Of a DNA stretch of 64,000 nucleotides, positions 1 to 8,563 are shown piece after piece. This DNA is from Seohaeicola zhoushanensis (lineage in GTDB: Bacteria; Pseudomonadota; Alphaproteobacteria; Rhodobacterales; Rhodobacteraceae), in the NCBI RefSeq assembly GCF_014656415.1, contig NZ_BNCJ01000011.1, forward strand, positions 1 through 64,000, in the 5' to 3' direction. Numbering within the stretch: position 1 is the first letter of the stretch; each line of letters opens with the position of its first letter. The translations under genes were made by a program, and so were the position numbers. The notes below the pieces were generated by a model. The model saw nothing but the letters and a program-made list of their open reading frames with translations. It was not told the DNA's origin and searched no databases.

Positions 1-385
1 GACCCTACCGAGAAACCCGATGGCCACCGACAGCTACACCACGCACCGGGACGTCACCTCGCAAAGGCTTCGTGCGACATCGGAAAATCCTTTCGGACCC
101 TGCGGAAACAGGGCCATTTTAGGCCATGCGAGAAGAAACTCGCACCGCCCGCAGCGCAACTCGGAACTGACCATTGGTCTTGCGCGTGTCCGCAAGGGAG
201 CTGCGGAAAATTTTGGCGACGCAGATCGCCCCGACACTAGGACAGGATGAGCGCCGGAACCCAAGCAGCAGTTGAAGTGACAGCGGCCGAACAGAAAATC
301 AGATCAATTGGAAGGCGCGGTGGTCGTAGGCTCCACTGTAACCCTGCCTGTCGGAATGACGCCTGAAATGTAAAGGAGTGCACCC
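1..385. other. accessory stretch without a supportable gene
   Basis: No convincing gene is seen. The base composition is lower in GC than the bulk of the window and resembles the accessory stretch up to about 2900. A short minus-strand frame from an ATG at 174 to 34 begins with an ELRCGRC-FLLA pattern. That recalls the first zinc knuckle of phage Com-type proteins, but the second CxxC is absent, so at most it is a decayed fragment. The stretch leads into an integrase remnant, which fits decayed mobile DNA. Confidence 0.4.
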
Positions 386-811
386 ATGGCGACGATTACA
401 ATGGTGATCACGGCTAGTGTTCTCGGGGACATCGAAGTCTCCTGCAGGTTCAACCAGCTGGGGCAGCCCCACGGTTCATTTAAGCATGGACCTCAGGCTG
501 CGCTGATGCAAGCCGCTTGTGGCTGCCCGAATTACCTGGGCCGAAAGGTCCTGACCAAGGCGGACGGATCACCACTGCCCTATCGCCGGATGGCCGAGAT
601 CATGCGCACCGAGCGCGAGCGCCTCGAGCTGCTGGCCTACGACCTCCACGCGTTGCGCTACCGTGGCGTGAAGGAGCTAGCCTGGGCCGGGTGCGACGAC
701 GACGAGATCATGAGTTACTCTGGGCACTCCACGAAGGCGATGGTGCGGCTCTACGCCGGCGAGGCGAGGCAGGAGATGGCGGCGCGGAGGGCAAGGGAGA
801 AGCGTCGTTGA
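386..811 (+). pseudogene. tyrosine recombinase (integrase), C-terminal fragment
   Basis: The 141-residue frame carries only the C-terminal catalytic part of a phage-type integrase. Visible are the box II arginine in DLHALRYRG (about residue 88), the GHST motif (about 113) and the presumed catalytic tyrosine in MVRLYAGEARQ (about 122), followed by a basic tail. The first 45 or so residues show no integrase similarity, and the N-terminal DNA-binding domain and first catalytic arginine are missing. It is therefore a remnant that probably cannot recombine DNA. Its ATG at 386 has a plausible AAGGAG-type site just upstream, so a short protein may still be made. It converges on the membrane-protein gene ending at 840 and supports a mobile origin for the 1-2925 stretch. 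Confidence 0.75.
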
Positions 812-839
812 ACGCTGGTCCTAGCTGTACGATCTCAGA

Positions 840-1331
840 TTAACCTAGGGAACGGATCAGCACATCACGCGCCACGAGCACCTGAGCTGCACCTTCCCAG
901 AACGGGCGCATTTTCAGCACTTCATCGGTGTCAGTCACAACGTTCGAGAACATAGAAAGCGCGACTTTGTAACTGGCAACCGCATCGCGCGAGCCCACCG
1001 GCAGAAGATCTTCCAGCATATCCACTGTCGAGTACTGCCTCATGACGTTTTCAAGTAAGCGTGCTCGAGCATCCGGGATTTCCGATGTGCCATCCACGAC
1101 GGCAGCAGCATATGCCGCGGCAAAAGTTTGGAAGTCGAGGGCCGAAAGCCGAATTTCATCGCTACGTCTTTCGATGACTTCGGCCACGGCACGGTCAGCT
1201 TCAGCCCCCTTTTGGTCATGCCAAAGCCACAGAGAAAGACCCGCATTCAAGAGGAACATGACAACTGCCCCGACAACCATCCATCCTCGGGGGGTACTTT
1301 CAGCATTAAACCAGTCTTTCACATGGCCCAT
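840..1331 (-). CDS. hypothetical membrane-anchored helical protein (module gene B)
   Basis: The family is not recognised. I start it at the ATG at 1331 (protein begins MGHVKDWFNAE), because the 70 residues available upstream are arginine-rich, low in coding character and overlap the neighbouring gene. This gives 163 residues: a short cytoplasmic N-terminus, one membrane segment at about 17-36 (VVGAVVMFLLNAGLSLWLW), then a soluble, mostly helical domain of about 120 residues rich in Ala, Glu and Asp. That layout resembles membrane-tethered sensor or helical-bundle domains, but no motif fixes a function. The gene follows the 1354-2502 gene in the same direction with a gap of about 22 bases, so the two probably form one operon. 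Codon use is less GC-biased than in the core genes. Confidence 0.55.
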   Translation of the reverse strand: MGHVKDWFNAESTPRGWMVVGAVVMFLLNAGLSLWLWHDQKGAEADRAVAEVIERRSDEIRLSALDFQTFAAAYAAAVVDGTSEIPDARARLLENVMRQYSTVDMLEDLLPVGSRDAVASYKVALSMFSNVVTDTDEVLKMRPFWEGAAQVLVARDVLIRSLG

Positions 1332-1353
1332 CGCTTGCCTATCGACTGAGTGT

Positions 1354-2502
1354 TCACTTCCTGACCGTTGCTCTAGGGGCAAAGCCCTCATCTTCGTTGG
1401 CCGCCGTTGCCGCTCGACACGCCTCTTGCCACCTATCATAGCCCATTGCACGCAAAGTTTCACGTGTCGCCTCATCAATACCTTCCGCCGCACATGGGTC
1501 ATACCTAGTCGACACGGAGTTTTCGAACTCAATCGAGACATTACCGTTCACATCGATGGGCTGGGCATTCCCTTCTAGCGCAAGTGCGAAGAGCGCAGAC
1601 ACCACAAAGACGATCGAAGTGCCCTTGAGCGTCGTGTAACCGGGTGAGTGGATGCTAAAGTCCTGCTCTGGAATATACCGGTCACCCCTTTTGACCGACG
1701 CCGCCATCGCATAGATCGATTCTTGCAGCTTGTCCGTCACTCCCTCTTCGCTACGGCGCGAAAAAGCCTCAACCACAGCCAAGACGAAGGCCTGAAAGTG
1801 GTAGGATTCACGTGCATTGAACTCCAATCCGGTAGTCTGAAACCGCGCCAGAAAGTCTCCGTTTACGATTACATTTTGATACGCGGCACCGAGGACCGGT
1901 CGCAGAAGATCCGCCCTCATGCTGATCAATGCATTTTGCGTTCTCAGGGAACGATAAGTCCGACCGTCCAGATCTCGTTCGTCGATCTCTGCAAGCCAAC
2001 GAACCCGCCGAACCAGAAGACCAGCACTCGCATAAGGTTCGGGCGCCTCCCTCCAACGCTCCGGTAGCCCGAAGACTTCGCCGACCAGAGTGTTCCGAAC
2101 CTCGTTGTCTTTGGGGCCGATGGGGCCAGGTAAGACCACCAGGTCGCCCGCTTTCACTTCATGATAGAGACCATTGATCCAACCAAGCGCGAGCTCACGA
2201 CGCTTAGACCAACGTGTGTTTCCGAGATCGAGGGCGGCGACCTCAGCCATCAACTCCCCAACCCGGTCAGAACTCCGGTAGGCGACTTCCGCGTATCTCT
2301 CCCCGCGGACTATAGCTTCTTTTGTATGTTCAGAACGTGGATAACTGGTTCCTGAAGGAAGAGGCAGGCCGGGATAGTCCAAGAAAACGACGCCAAAGTC
2401 CTTCATCACATCGTAATGGCGGTACCTTACGCCCGGAAAGATGCGATATGCTTTGTCATCTTCACCGAATACGCGTGCTCTAATATCGACAATGGGTGGC
2501 AA
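1354..2502 (-). CDS. hypothetical protein with PUA/EVE-like segment and C-terminal membrane helix (module gene A)
   Basis: The family is not recognised. The frame encodes up to 382 residues from a TTG at 2502. No ATG or GTG lies between that TTG and the upstream in-frame stop, and the next candidate is the ATG at residue 33, so the start is uncertain. Residues about 108-175 read WINGLYHEVKAGDLVVLPG, then LVGEVFG and LLVRRVRWL. This beta-rich succession resembles the PUA/EVE-like reader folds found in restriction-type proteins, by pattern only. Residues 295-311 (TSIVFVVSALFALALEG) form a likely membrane helix, and the last 70 residues are acidic and hydrophilic. It is probably co-transcribed with the membrane protein downstream. 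Its place beside an integrase remnant and a tRNA suggests horizontally acquired cargo, possibly defence-related, but that is inference. Confidence 0.55.
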   Translation of the reverse strand: MPPIVDIRARVFGEDDKAYRIFPGVRYRHYDVMKDFGVVFLDYPGLPLPSGTSYPRSEHTKEAIVRGERYAEVAYRSSDRVGELMAEVAALDLGNTRWSKRRELALGWINGLYHEVKAGDLVVLPGPIGPKDNEVRNTLVGEVFGLPERWREAPEPYASAGLLVRRVRWLAEIDERDLDGRTYRSLRTQNALISMRADLLRPVLGAAYQNVIVNGDFLARFQTTGLEFNARESYHFQAFVLAVVEAFSRRSEEGVTDKLQESIYAMAASVKRGDRYIPEQDFSIHSPGYTTLKGTSIVFVVSALFALALEGNAQPIDVNGNVSIEFENSVSTRYDPCAAEGIDEATRETLRAMGYDRWQEACRAATAANEDEGFAPRATVRK

Positions 2503-2907
2503 AGTGAGTTCCCGAATCTTCCTGTTGGCGCGATTTTATCGTCGATAATTCACTTTGAAACAACCGATCCTGCGCACCGCCACCCGGAAACGAAGGATGG
2601 CAAAGGCTGCGACCTGAAATCTGCTGCTGTCCACCGGCCAAGCGAAGAGCAGTCAAGACAGTGGCTCGCTGCGCGCTTTGCGTTGAGAAGTCGCGTCCTA
2701 AACCCACATCGCGCTGACGTCTCGCGCCGCAAATGGCCTCCCCCCAGGACCCAAAGTAGGTAACCTAGAAGGCTGACGTCCCCGCCCTCCGGTCGCGGAT
2801 TGAGTTGAGGCTCCAAGGCCCGTGAAAGCCCCCATGAACAGAACAAGCACAGAACACGAACGTGATAACCGGAGTGATAACCGCTTGACGGCACCGATGG
2901 GAAAATC
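2503..2907. other. intergenic stretch between module gene A and tRNA-Cys
   Basis: No gene is supported here. The stretch holds a palindrome at 2536-2548 and a short direct repeat GTGATAACCG at about 2863-2885, and it leads into the tRNA promoter. The minus-strand frame that crosses the tRNA (2765-3013) is an artefact of reading through the tRNA. Confidence 0.5.
2536..2548. promoter_or_regulatory. palindrome TTATCG-T-CGATAA upstream of module gene A
   Basis: This is a perfect inverted repeat with 6-base arms and a single central base. It lies about 34-46 bases before the TTG start of the minus-strand gene ending at 1354. The position suits a promoter-overlapping operator, but no regulator gene is adjacent and no clear -35/-10 pair is visible. 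Confidence 0.35.
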
Positions 2908-2913
2908 TATGCA
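2885..2913 (+). promoter_or_regulatory. sigma70-type promoter of tRNA-Cys
   Basis: A -35 element TTGACG (2885-2890) is followed after 17 bases by a -10 element TATGCA (2908-2913). The distance to the mature tRNA 5' end (2926) leaves a short leader, as expected for a tRNA promoter. Confidence 0.65.
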
Positions 2914-2925
2914 GCGTCGGCAGTT

Positions 2926-2999
2926 GGCGGGTTGGCGGAGAGGTTACGCAGCGGATTGCAAATCCGTGTAGACCGGTTCGATTCCGGTACCCGCCTCCA
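2926..2999 (+). tRNA. tRNA-Cys (anticodon GCA)
   Basis: This is a 74-base cloverleaf. The acceptor arm GGCGGGT pairs with ACCCGCC. The anticodon stem GCGGA/TCCGT holds the loop TTGCAAA with anticodon GCA, and the T arm contains GGTTCGATTCC. A discriminator T and an encoded CCA end at 2999. The tRNA is intact. It marks the boundary between the accessory stretch to the left and core genes to the right, and tRNA genes are common integration sites. Confidence 0.95.
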
Positions 3000-3055
3000 G
3001 AACACTCCCCCAAGACCCGGCAACGCCCTGTATTCTCAGGCGAATCCCCCCGGCC

Positions 3056-4843
3056 TCACTCCCCCACCGATGCCCTCAGCACCGCCGAGACCGGGGCCAG
3101 CGCGACGCGCGTGGCGCGGTCCTGCAGGGCCCAGAGCACCAGTGACGAGATCGTGTCGGGCCGCACCCGGCCCAGCATCACCACGGCGCCCTCCTGGCCG
3201 GCGCGGAAGGCGGCCTGGTCGAGGAATCGGCGCATCACCGTCGGTGACTGCCCGGCGCCGTCGAAATCGCGGAACACCGCCGCCGCCGGCACGCCCTCCT
3301 TCACGGCGAGCTTCTGCATCGTGTTCAGCCCGTTGCCCTGGGTGATGACGCCGCGCCCGCTGGCGCCGGCAAAGGCGCTGACCTGGTCCGACAGCGCGCG
3401 GTTCCCCTGCAACCCCGTGCCCGTGCCCTCGAGCACCGCCAGCGCCTCGGGCACCCGGTCGAAGAGCGTCGAGAGCGAGACCTCGGCATCCTGCGCCGTC
3501 GCCGCCGCGGGCAGGTCGACCAGCGCCACCACCTCGAACCCGGCGGCGCGGTGGCGCGCCATCTTGGCGGCGGCCCCCGGCTTGGTCGGATCGACCGCGA
3601 AGGTCAGCGGATAGGGAAAGTCGCTCAGCGCCTCGACGCCAAAGGCCTTGTCGTCGTCGATCAGGACGATCGCCATCAGCGGCTTGTCCTCGGGGTTCTC
3701 GAAGGGCGCGGCAAAGCGCACCAGCGGTGGCGCATTCTCGTCGACCTCGGCCACCGGCGCTTCGGCGGTCTCGGCTGCATTGCGCTCGGTCAGCGGCACA
3801 ACCCGCTTGCCGATACGCGGCTGCAGCTCGGCCCCCTCGGCCGCCTGCGACAGCACCACGACCTTCGGCGCCTCGCCCGGCGTCGCCTCGTTCACCGCCG
3901 GAGGGCTGTCGCTCTCGGGCACGGCAATCGGCGCATCGCGCGTCTCCGGCGCGGCGATCTGCGCGGGAACCTCGGCCACTTCCGGCGCGGGCACCGCCTC
4001 GGGGGCAACCGCCGCACTGCCGGAGGCCGGGGCCTGCCCCTCGGCAGGGGCCGGTTCGGCCACCGGCGGCGCGGCCGGAGCCGTCGCCACCTCGGGCGCG
4101 GCCTCGGGGCCGGGCACACTCACCTGCGGCGCCGTGCCACCGGGTGCGGGTTCGCTCTGGCCCGCCACCTCGGGCAGCGGCGCCTCGCCCGTCGCTCCCG
4201 AGGCAGCGACCACGGCTTCGGTCTCGGGCGCGGGCTGCGCGCCCGCCTCGGTCGCCACATCCGGGGCCGGGTCGCCCTCGGGCTGCGGCATCGGCGCGGT
4301 TGCATCACTTGTTGCGGGGGCCGGCTCGACCGGCGTCACCACCACCGGCGCACCGCCCGCCGAGGGCGCGCTCACCGCCTCGGGGGCCGCCGAGGCCTCG
4401 GGCCGCGCCGGCGCTTCACCGGCAACCTGCGGTGCGGCAACCACCTCCGGCACCGCCGGGGCCGGCACCGCTTCCGGCGCGCTCACCGCGCTCTCGGGCT
4501 TGACCTCCACGCCCGCGCCTTCGGCGCTCGGGGCAGTCGTGCCCGGCACCGCCGGGGCCGGCGCCACTTCGGGCTGGTCCGCCGGGGCGGTATCCGCGCC
4601 CGCGGCCGGAGCGGCCGGCGCCGCCACCTCGGCCGGCGCGGCGGGCTTCGCCTCGACCACCTGCGCGTCCTTGCCCTCAACGCCGACGTCGCTCTCCCCG
4701 GCGCTCGTCGATCCGCTCGCCGAGACCGGCGGCTCGCTGCGCACCTCGGGCACCGGCGTCACCGGCGAGAGCACCGAAAGCGTCACCAAACCGGCCCCGA
4801 CCACGACGCCGCCAGCAACGATACCTCCGAGAAATCCACGCAT
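3056..4843 (-). CDS. divergent polysaccharide deacetylase family protein (YibQ/DUF610-like)
   Basis: The chosen ATG at 4843 gives MRGFLGGIVAGG and 595 residues, with GAGG and AAGG upstream; earlier in-frame starts give an improbable leader. Residues about 4-26 form an N-terminal membrane anchor. Residues about 30-350 are a long Ala/Pro/Glu/Val-rich low-complexity linker. The C-terminal 230 residues carry the conserved domain, with MAIVLIDDDKAFG, PLTFAVDP, FEVVALVDLP and GVITQGNGLNTM. The family is related to polysaccharide deacetylases but lacks the classical metal-binding set. It is thought to act in the periplasm on the cell envelope; the substrate is unknown. It is transcribed divergently from trpG. 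Confidence 0.8.
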   Translation of the reverse strand: MRGFLGGIVAGGVVVGAGLVTLSVLSPVTPVPEVRSEPPVSASGSTSAGESDVGVEGKDAQVVEAKPAAPAEVAAPAAPAAGADTAPADQPEVAPAPAVPGTTAPSAEGAGVEVKPESAVSAPEAVPAPAVPEVVAAPQVAGEAPARPEASAAPEAVSAPSAGGAPVVVTPVEPAPATSDATAPMPQPEGDPAPDVATEAGAQPAPETEAVVAASGATGEAPLPEVAGQSEPAPGGTAPQVSVPGPEAAPEVATAPAAPPVAEPAPAEGQAPASGSAAVAPEAVPAPEVAEVPAQIAAPETRDAPIAVPESDSPPAVNEATPGEAPKVVVLSQAAEGAELQPRIGKRVVPLTERNAAETAEAPVAEVDENAPPLVRFAAPFENPEDKPLMAIVLIDDDKAFGVEALSDFPYPLTFAVDPTKPGAAAKMARHRAAGFEVVALVDLPAAATAQDAEVSLSTLFDRVPEALAVLEGTGTGLQGNRALSDQVSAFAGASGRGVITQGNGLNTMQKLAVKEGVPAAAVFRDFDGAGQSPTVMRRFLDQAAFRAGQEGAVVMLGRVRPDTISSLVLWALQDRATRVALAPVSAVLRASVGE

Positions 4844-5021
4844 AGCTGCCTTGCCTCTCATCTGTTGGCCCGCAGCCGCCGGCTGTCTCAGGCAGCCTTG
4901 ACGACGGAACGGGTCGCGGACGGTTGCGCCTTGACGCTGGCCCGCAAGCCTGACCATTTAGGTGCCGAACCTTCACGCGCTCGGGGCCACCGCCCCTGGC
5001 CCCCATCGACCGATACGCCGA

Positions 5022-5603
5022 ATGCTGCTGCTGATCGACAACTACGACAGTTTTACCTACAACCTCGTGCATTATCTAGGGGCCTTGGGCGCAACCGTGA
5101 CGGTCAAGCGGAACGATGCGCTTGACGTGCAGGCCGCGATGGCGATGAACCCGGCGGGCATCGTGCTCTCGCCCGGCCCCTGCGATCCCGACCAGGCCGG
5201 CATCTGCCTCGCCCTGACGGCGGCCGCCGCCGAGACCCGCACCCCGCTGCTCGGCGTCTGCCTCGGTCACCAGACCATCGGCCAGGCCTTCGGCGGAAAG
5301 GTGGTCCGCGCCGGCGAGATCGTGCATGGCAAGCTCGGGCATATCCGCCATACCGGCAAGGGCCTCTTCGCCGGTCTGCCCTCGCCCTTCGCCGCCACCC
5401 GCTACCACTCGCTGGTGGTCGAGCGCGCCTCGCTGCCCGACTGCCTCGAAGTGACCGCCGATCTCGAGGACGGCACCATCATGGGCCTGCAGCACCGCGA
5501 ACTGCCGATCCACGGCGTCCAGTTCCACCCGGAATCGATCGCCTCCGAGCATGGCCACGCCCTGCTCGACAATTTCCTGAAGACGATGAAGGTGCCGGCA
5601 TGA
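5022..5603 (+). CDS. trpG: anthranilate synthase component II (glutamine amidotransferase)
   Basis: TrpG supplies ammonia from glutamine to TrpE, which makes anthranilate for tryptophan synthesis. The start at 5022 gives [20 protein letters not shown], the normal family N-terminus, and 193 residues. The class I amidotransferase triad is present: the nucleophile Cys in GVCLGHQ (about residue 79) and the His/Glu pair in VQFHPES (about 170-174). The stop overlaps the trpD start by four bases (ATGA), so the two are translationally coupled. trpE is not in the window. The gene opens the trpG-trpD-ung-trpC-moaC-moeA operon. Confidence 0.96.
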   Translation: MLLLIDNYDSFTYNLVHYLGALGATVTVKRNDALDVQAAMAMNPAGIVLSPGPCDPDQAGICLALTAAAAETRTPLLGVCLGHQTIGQAFGGKVVRAGEIVHGKLGHIRHTGKGLFAGLPSPFAATRYHSLVVERASLPDCLEVTADLEDGTIMGLQHRELPIHGVQFHPESIASEHGHALLDNFLKTMKVPA

Positions 5604-6616
5604 GCGACGCGCTGAAACCGCTGATCGGCGCTGCCGCCGAACGGGCGCTGACCCGCACCGAGGCCGAGACGGCCTTTGCCATCCTGTTCGAGGGCGAGGC
5701 CACGCCCAGCCAGATCGGCGGCCTGCTGATGGCGCTGCGGACGCGGGGCGAGACGGTCGACGAATACGCCGCCGCCGCCGCGGTGATGCGCGCCAAGTGC
5801 CACCACGTCGCCGCGCCCGAGGGCGCCATCGACATCGTCGGCACCGGCGGCGATGGCAAGGGCACGCTGAACATCTCGACCGCCGCCGCCTTCGTGACCG
5901 CCGGCGCGGGCGTGGTGGTCGCCAAGCACGGCAACCGCAACCTCAGCTCGAAATCCGGCTCCGCCGATGCCCTGACCCATATGGGCATCAAGGTGATGAT
6001 CGGCCCGAAAGCCGTTGAAACCTGTATCAAAGAGGCCGGCATCGGCTTCATGATGGCGCCGATGCACCACCCGGCGATGGCCCATGTCGGCCCGGTCCGG
6101 GCCGAGCTCGGCACCCGCACGATCTTCAACATCCTCGGCCCGCTGACCAACCCCGCCGGGGTCAAGCGCCAGCTCACCGGCGCCTTCAGCCGCGCGCTGA
6201 TCCGCCCGATGGCGGAAACCCTGCGCCAGCTTGGCTCCGACTCGGCCTGGCTTGTACACGGCAGCGACGGCACCGACGAACTGACCATCACCGGCATCAC
6301 CTGGGTCGCCCGGCTCGAAAACGGCACCGTGAGCGAGACCGAGGTCCACCCCGAGACCGCCGGCCTGCCCGTCCACCCCTTCGAGGCCATCGTCGGCGGC
6401 AGCCCCGAGCACAACGCCGCAGCCTTCCGCGCCCTGCTGGCGGGCGAGCACTCGGCCTACCGCGACGCCGTGCTGCTGAACTCTGCCGCCGCGCTGGTGG
6501 TGGCCGGAGCCGCGCCCAGCCTGCCCGAGGGCGTCGAGATGGCCCGCGCCAGCATCGACAGCGGCGCCGCCCGCGAAAAGGTCGAAATGGTCGCCCGCCT
6601 GTCCCAGGCCGGCTGA
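5600..6616 (+). CDS. trpD: anthranilate phosphoribosyltransferase
   Basis: TrpD transfers phosphoribosyl from PRPP to anthranilate, the second dedicated step of tryptophan synthesis. The 338-residue length is normal. The PRPP/Mg site [14 protein letters not shown] (about residues 81-94) and the glycine-rich [15 protein letters not shown] stretch are intact, as is the [10 protein letters not shown] motif. Its start overlaps the end of trpG (ATGA), and its stop overlaps the ung start by one base (TGATG). The reading frame is uninterrupted. Confidence 0.97.
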   Translation: MSDALKPLIGAAAERALTRTEAETAFAILFEGEATPSQIGGLLMALRTRGETVDEYAAAAAVMRAKCHHVAAPEGAIDIVGTGGDGKGTLNISTAAAFVTAGAGVVVAKHGNRNLSSKSGSADALTHMGIKVMIGPKAVETCIKEAGIGFMMAPMHHPAMAHVGPVRAELGTRTIFNILGPLTNPAGVKRQLTGAFSRALIRPMAETLRQLGSDSAWLVHGSDGTDELTITGITWVARLENGTVSETEVHPETAGLPVHPFEAIVGGSPEHNAAAFRALLAGEHSAYRDAVLLNSAAALVVAGAAPSLPEGVEMARASIDSGAAREKVEMVARLSQAG

Positions 6617-7275
6617 TGCCGCTCGACCTGTCGCGGCTCGGTCCCTGGGCCAGCCTGCCGTTCTTCGCGCAGGACCTGCCCCGGATCGAATCCGCGCTGG
6701 CCGCCGAAGAGACCCCGGTCTATCCGCCGCCCGCCCGGATCTTCGCGGCACTGGAACGCACGCCGCCTGACGCCGTGCGCGTCCTGATCCTCGGCCAGGA
6801 CCCCTACCACACGCCCGGCAAGGCCGACGGCCTGGCCTTCTCCATTCCGGCCGACTTCGGCGGCAAGCTCGACAGCCTCGGCAATATCTTCAAGGAGTTG
6901 CAGAGCGACCTTGGCCCAGCCCGCCAGCGCACCGATCTGGCCGACTGGGCCGACCAGGGCATCCTCCTGCTCAACACCGCGCTGACCGTCCCTCAAGGCC
7001 GCCCGCAGGGCCACAAGTCGCTCGGCTGGCAGCGCCTCGTCCACCAGGTGCTCGACCGCCTCGACGACCGTCCCCGCGCCCTCGTCCTCTGGGGCAAGCC
7101 GGCGCAGAAACTCGGGCAACGGATGCAAAATCCTGAACATTTGCGCATTGAAACCGCGCATCCCTCGCCGCTTTCCGCCTATCGCGGCTTCTTCGGCTCT
7201 CGCCCCTTTTCCCGCGTCAATGCGTGGTTGCAGGCAAACGGCGAGAGGGCCATAAACTGGGCCGACCAGGAGTAG
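6616..7275 (+). CDS. ung: uracil-DNA glycosylase, family 1
   Basis: This enzyme removes uracil from DNA, the first step of base-excision repair. The 219 residues contain the water-activating motif GQDPYH (about residues 60-65), [11 protein letters not shown], the uracil-recognition region near VLWGK and the minor-groove motif [10 protein letters not shown] (about 182-191). All key residues of family 1 are present. It sits inside the tryptophan operon, starting in the trpD stop (TGATG) and ending two bases before the trpC start. It must therefore share the trp transcript, which is an uncommon place for a repair gene. Confidence 0.94.
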   Translation: MPLDLSRLGPWASLPFFAQDLPRIESALAAEETPVYPPPARIFAALERTPPDAVRVLILGQDPYHTPGKADGLAFSIPADFGGKLDSLGNIFKELQSDLGPARQRTDLADWADQGILLLNTALTVPQGRPQGHKSLGWQRLVHQVLDRLDDRPRALVLWGKPAQKLGQRMQNPEHLRIETAHPSPLSAYRGFFGSRPFSRVNAWLQANGERAINWADQE

Positions 7276-7277
7276 CC

Positions 7278-8090
7278 ATGACCAATACAATTCTCGACCG
7301 CATCAAGGCCTACAAACTCGAGGAAGTCGCCGCCGACAAGGCCGCGAAGCCGCTCGAAGCCGTCGAGGCCGAGGCCCGCGCCGCCGACCCCGTGCGCCCC
7401 TTTGCCGAGTCGCTGCAGCGCGCCGCCCTCGAAGGCTACGGCCTGATTGCCGAGATCAAGAAGGCCAGCCCCTCCAAGGGCCTGATCCGCGCCGATTTCG
7501 ACCCCGCCGCGCTCGCCCGCGCCTATGAGGACGGCGGCGCGACCTGCCTCTCGGTGCTCACCGACACGCCCAGCTTCCAGGGCGCCAAGTCCTTCCTGAC
7601 CGAAGCCCGCGCCGCCTGCGCCCTGCCCGCGCTGCGCAAGGACTTCATGTATGACACCTACCAGGTCGCCGAGGCCCGCGCGCTGGGGGCCGACTGCATC
7701 CTCATCATCATGGCCTCGGTTTCCGACGCCCAGGCCGCCGAGTTGGAAGACGCCGCGATGGACTGGGGCATGGACGTGCTGATCGAAGTCCACGACGAGG
7801 CCGAACTCGAACGCGCCGGTCTGCTCAAGAGCACGCTCGTCGGCATCAACAACCGCGACCTGCACAGCTTCGAGACCTCGCTCGACACCACCCGCAAGCT
7901 CTCCAAGCTGGTGCCGGCCGACCGTACCATCGTCTCGGAAAGCGGGCTGAACACGCCCGAGGACCTGGCCGACATGGCCCGCTACGGCGTCCGCAGCTTC
8001 CTCATCGGCGAAAGCCTGATGCGGCAGGACGACGTCGCCACCGCCACCCGCACTCTGCTCGCCAACCCGCTGCGCGCCGGAGGCTTCTGA
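7278..8090 (+). CDS. trpC: indole-3-glycerol phosphate synthase
   Basis: TrpC closes the indole ring, converting CdRP to indole-3-glycerol phosphate. I start it at 7278 ([19 protein letters not shown]), which has CAGGAG at a good distance, rather than at 7224, which would overlap ung. The protein has 270 residues. Family signatures include [15 protein letters not shown] with the catalytic lysine, [20 protein letters not shown] and [12 protein letters not shown]. It is monofunctional, with no fused TrpF. The stop overlaps the moaC start (TGATG). Confidence 0.97.
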   Translation: MTNTILDRIKAYKLEEVAADKAAKPLEAVEAEARAADPVRPFAESLQRAALEGYGLIAEIKKASPSKGLIRADFDPAALARAYEDGGATCLSVLTDTPSFQGAKSFLTEARAACALPALRKDFMYDTYQVAEARALGADCILIIMASVSDAQAAELEDAAMDWGMDVLIEVHDEAELERAGLLKSTLVGINNRDLHSFETSLDTTRKLSKLVPADRTIVSESGLNTPEDLADMARYGVRSFLIGESLMRQDDVATATRTLLANPLRAGGF

Positions 8091-8563
8091 TGGCGCTGAC
8101 CCATTTCGACGCCAAGGGCGACGCGCATATGGTCGATGTCTCCGAAAAGGAGATCACCGCGCGCATCGCCGTGGCCGAGGGTCACGTGAAGATGGCGCGC
8201 GAAACCTTTGACATCATTTCCGAAGGCCGCGCCAAGAAAGGCGATGTGCTGGGTGTCGCGCGCCTTTCCGGAATCATGGGCGCCAAGAAGACCGCCGAAT
8301 TGATTCCGCTCTGCCACCCGCTGCCGATCACCAAGGTCTCGGTCGACCTCACGCTCGACCCCGACCTGCCCGGCGTCCGCATCGAGGCCACCGTCAAGAC
8401 CACCGGCCAGACCGGGGTCGAGATGGAGGCCCTCACCGCCGTCAGCACCGCTGCGCTGACGGTCTATGACATGACCAAGGCCGTGGACAAGGCGATGGAA
8501 ATCGGCGGCATCCGCGTTCTGCTCAAGGATGGCGGCAAATCCGGCCGCTACGAGGCATCATGA
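8090..8563 (+). CDS. moaC: cyclic pyranopterin monophosphate synthase
   Basis: MoaC acts with MoaA to form cyclic pyranopterin monophosphate, the first intermediate of molybdenum cofactor. The 157 residues include [10 protein letters not shown] (about 74-83), the [20 protein letters not shown] segment (about 111-130) and [11 protein letters not shown], which together form the active site. The start overlaps the trpC stop and the end overlaps moeA by four bases. Linkage of trpC with moaC-moeA is typical of Rhodobacteraceae. The cofactor is presumably used by the CoxSLM-type enzyme further along. Confidence 0.97.
   Translation: MALTHFDAKGDAHMVDVSEKEITARIAVAEGHVKMARETFDIISEGRAKKGDVLGVARLSGIMGAKKTAELIPLCHPLPITKVSVDLTLDPDLPGVRIEATVKTTGQTGVEMEALTAVSTAALTVYDMTKAVDKAMEIGGIRVLLKDGGKSGRYEAS

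Noticed and set aside
2765-3013. Minus-strand 82-residue frame across the tRNA-Cys
   Set aside because: It is the complement of the tRNA and its leader; such frames are a common annotation artefact.
3551-5125. Plus-strand 524-residue frame
   Set aside because: It is antisense to the low-complexity deacetylase linker; its composition is Arg/His/Gly-rich as expected of a reverse-frame shadow in GC-rich DNA.
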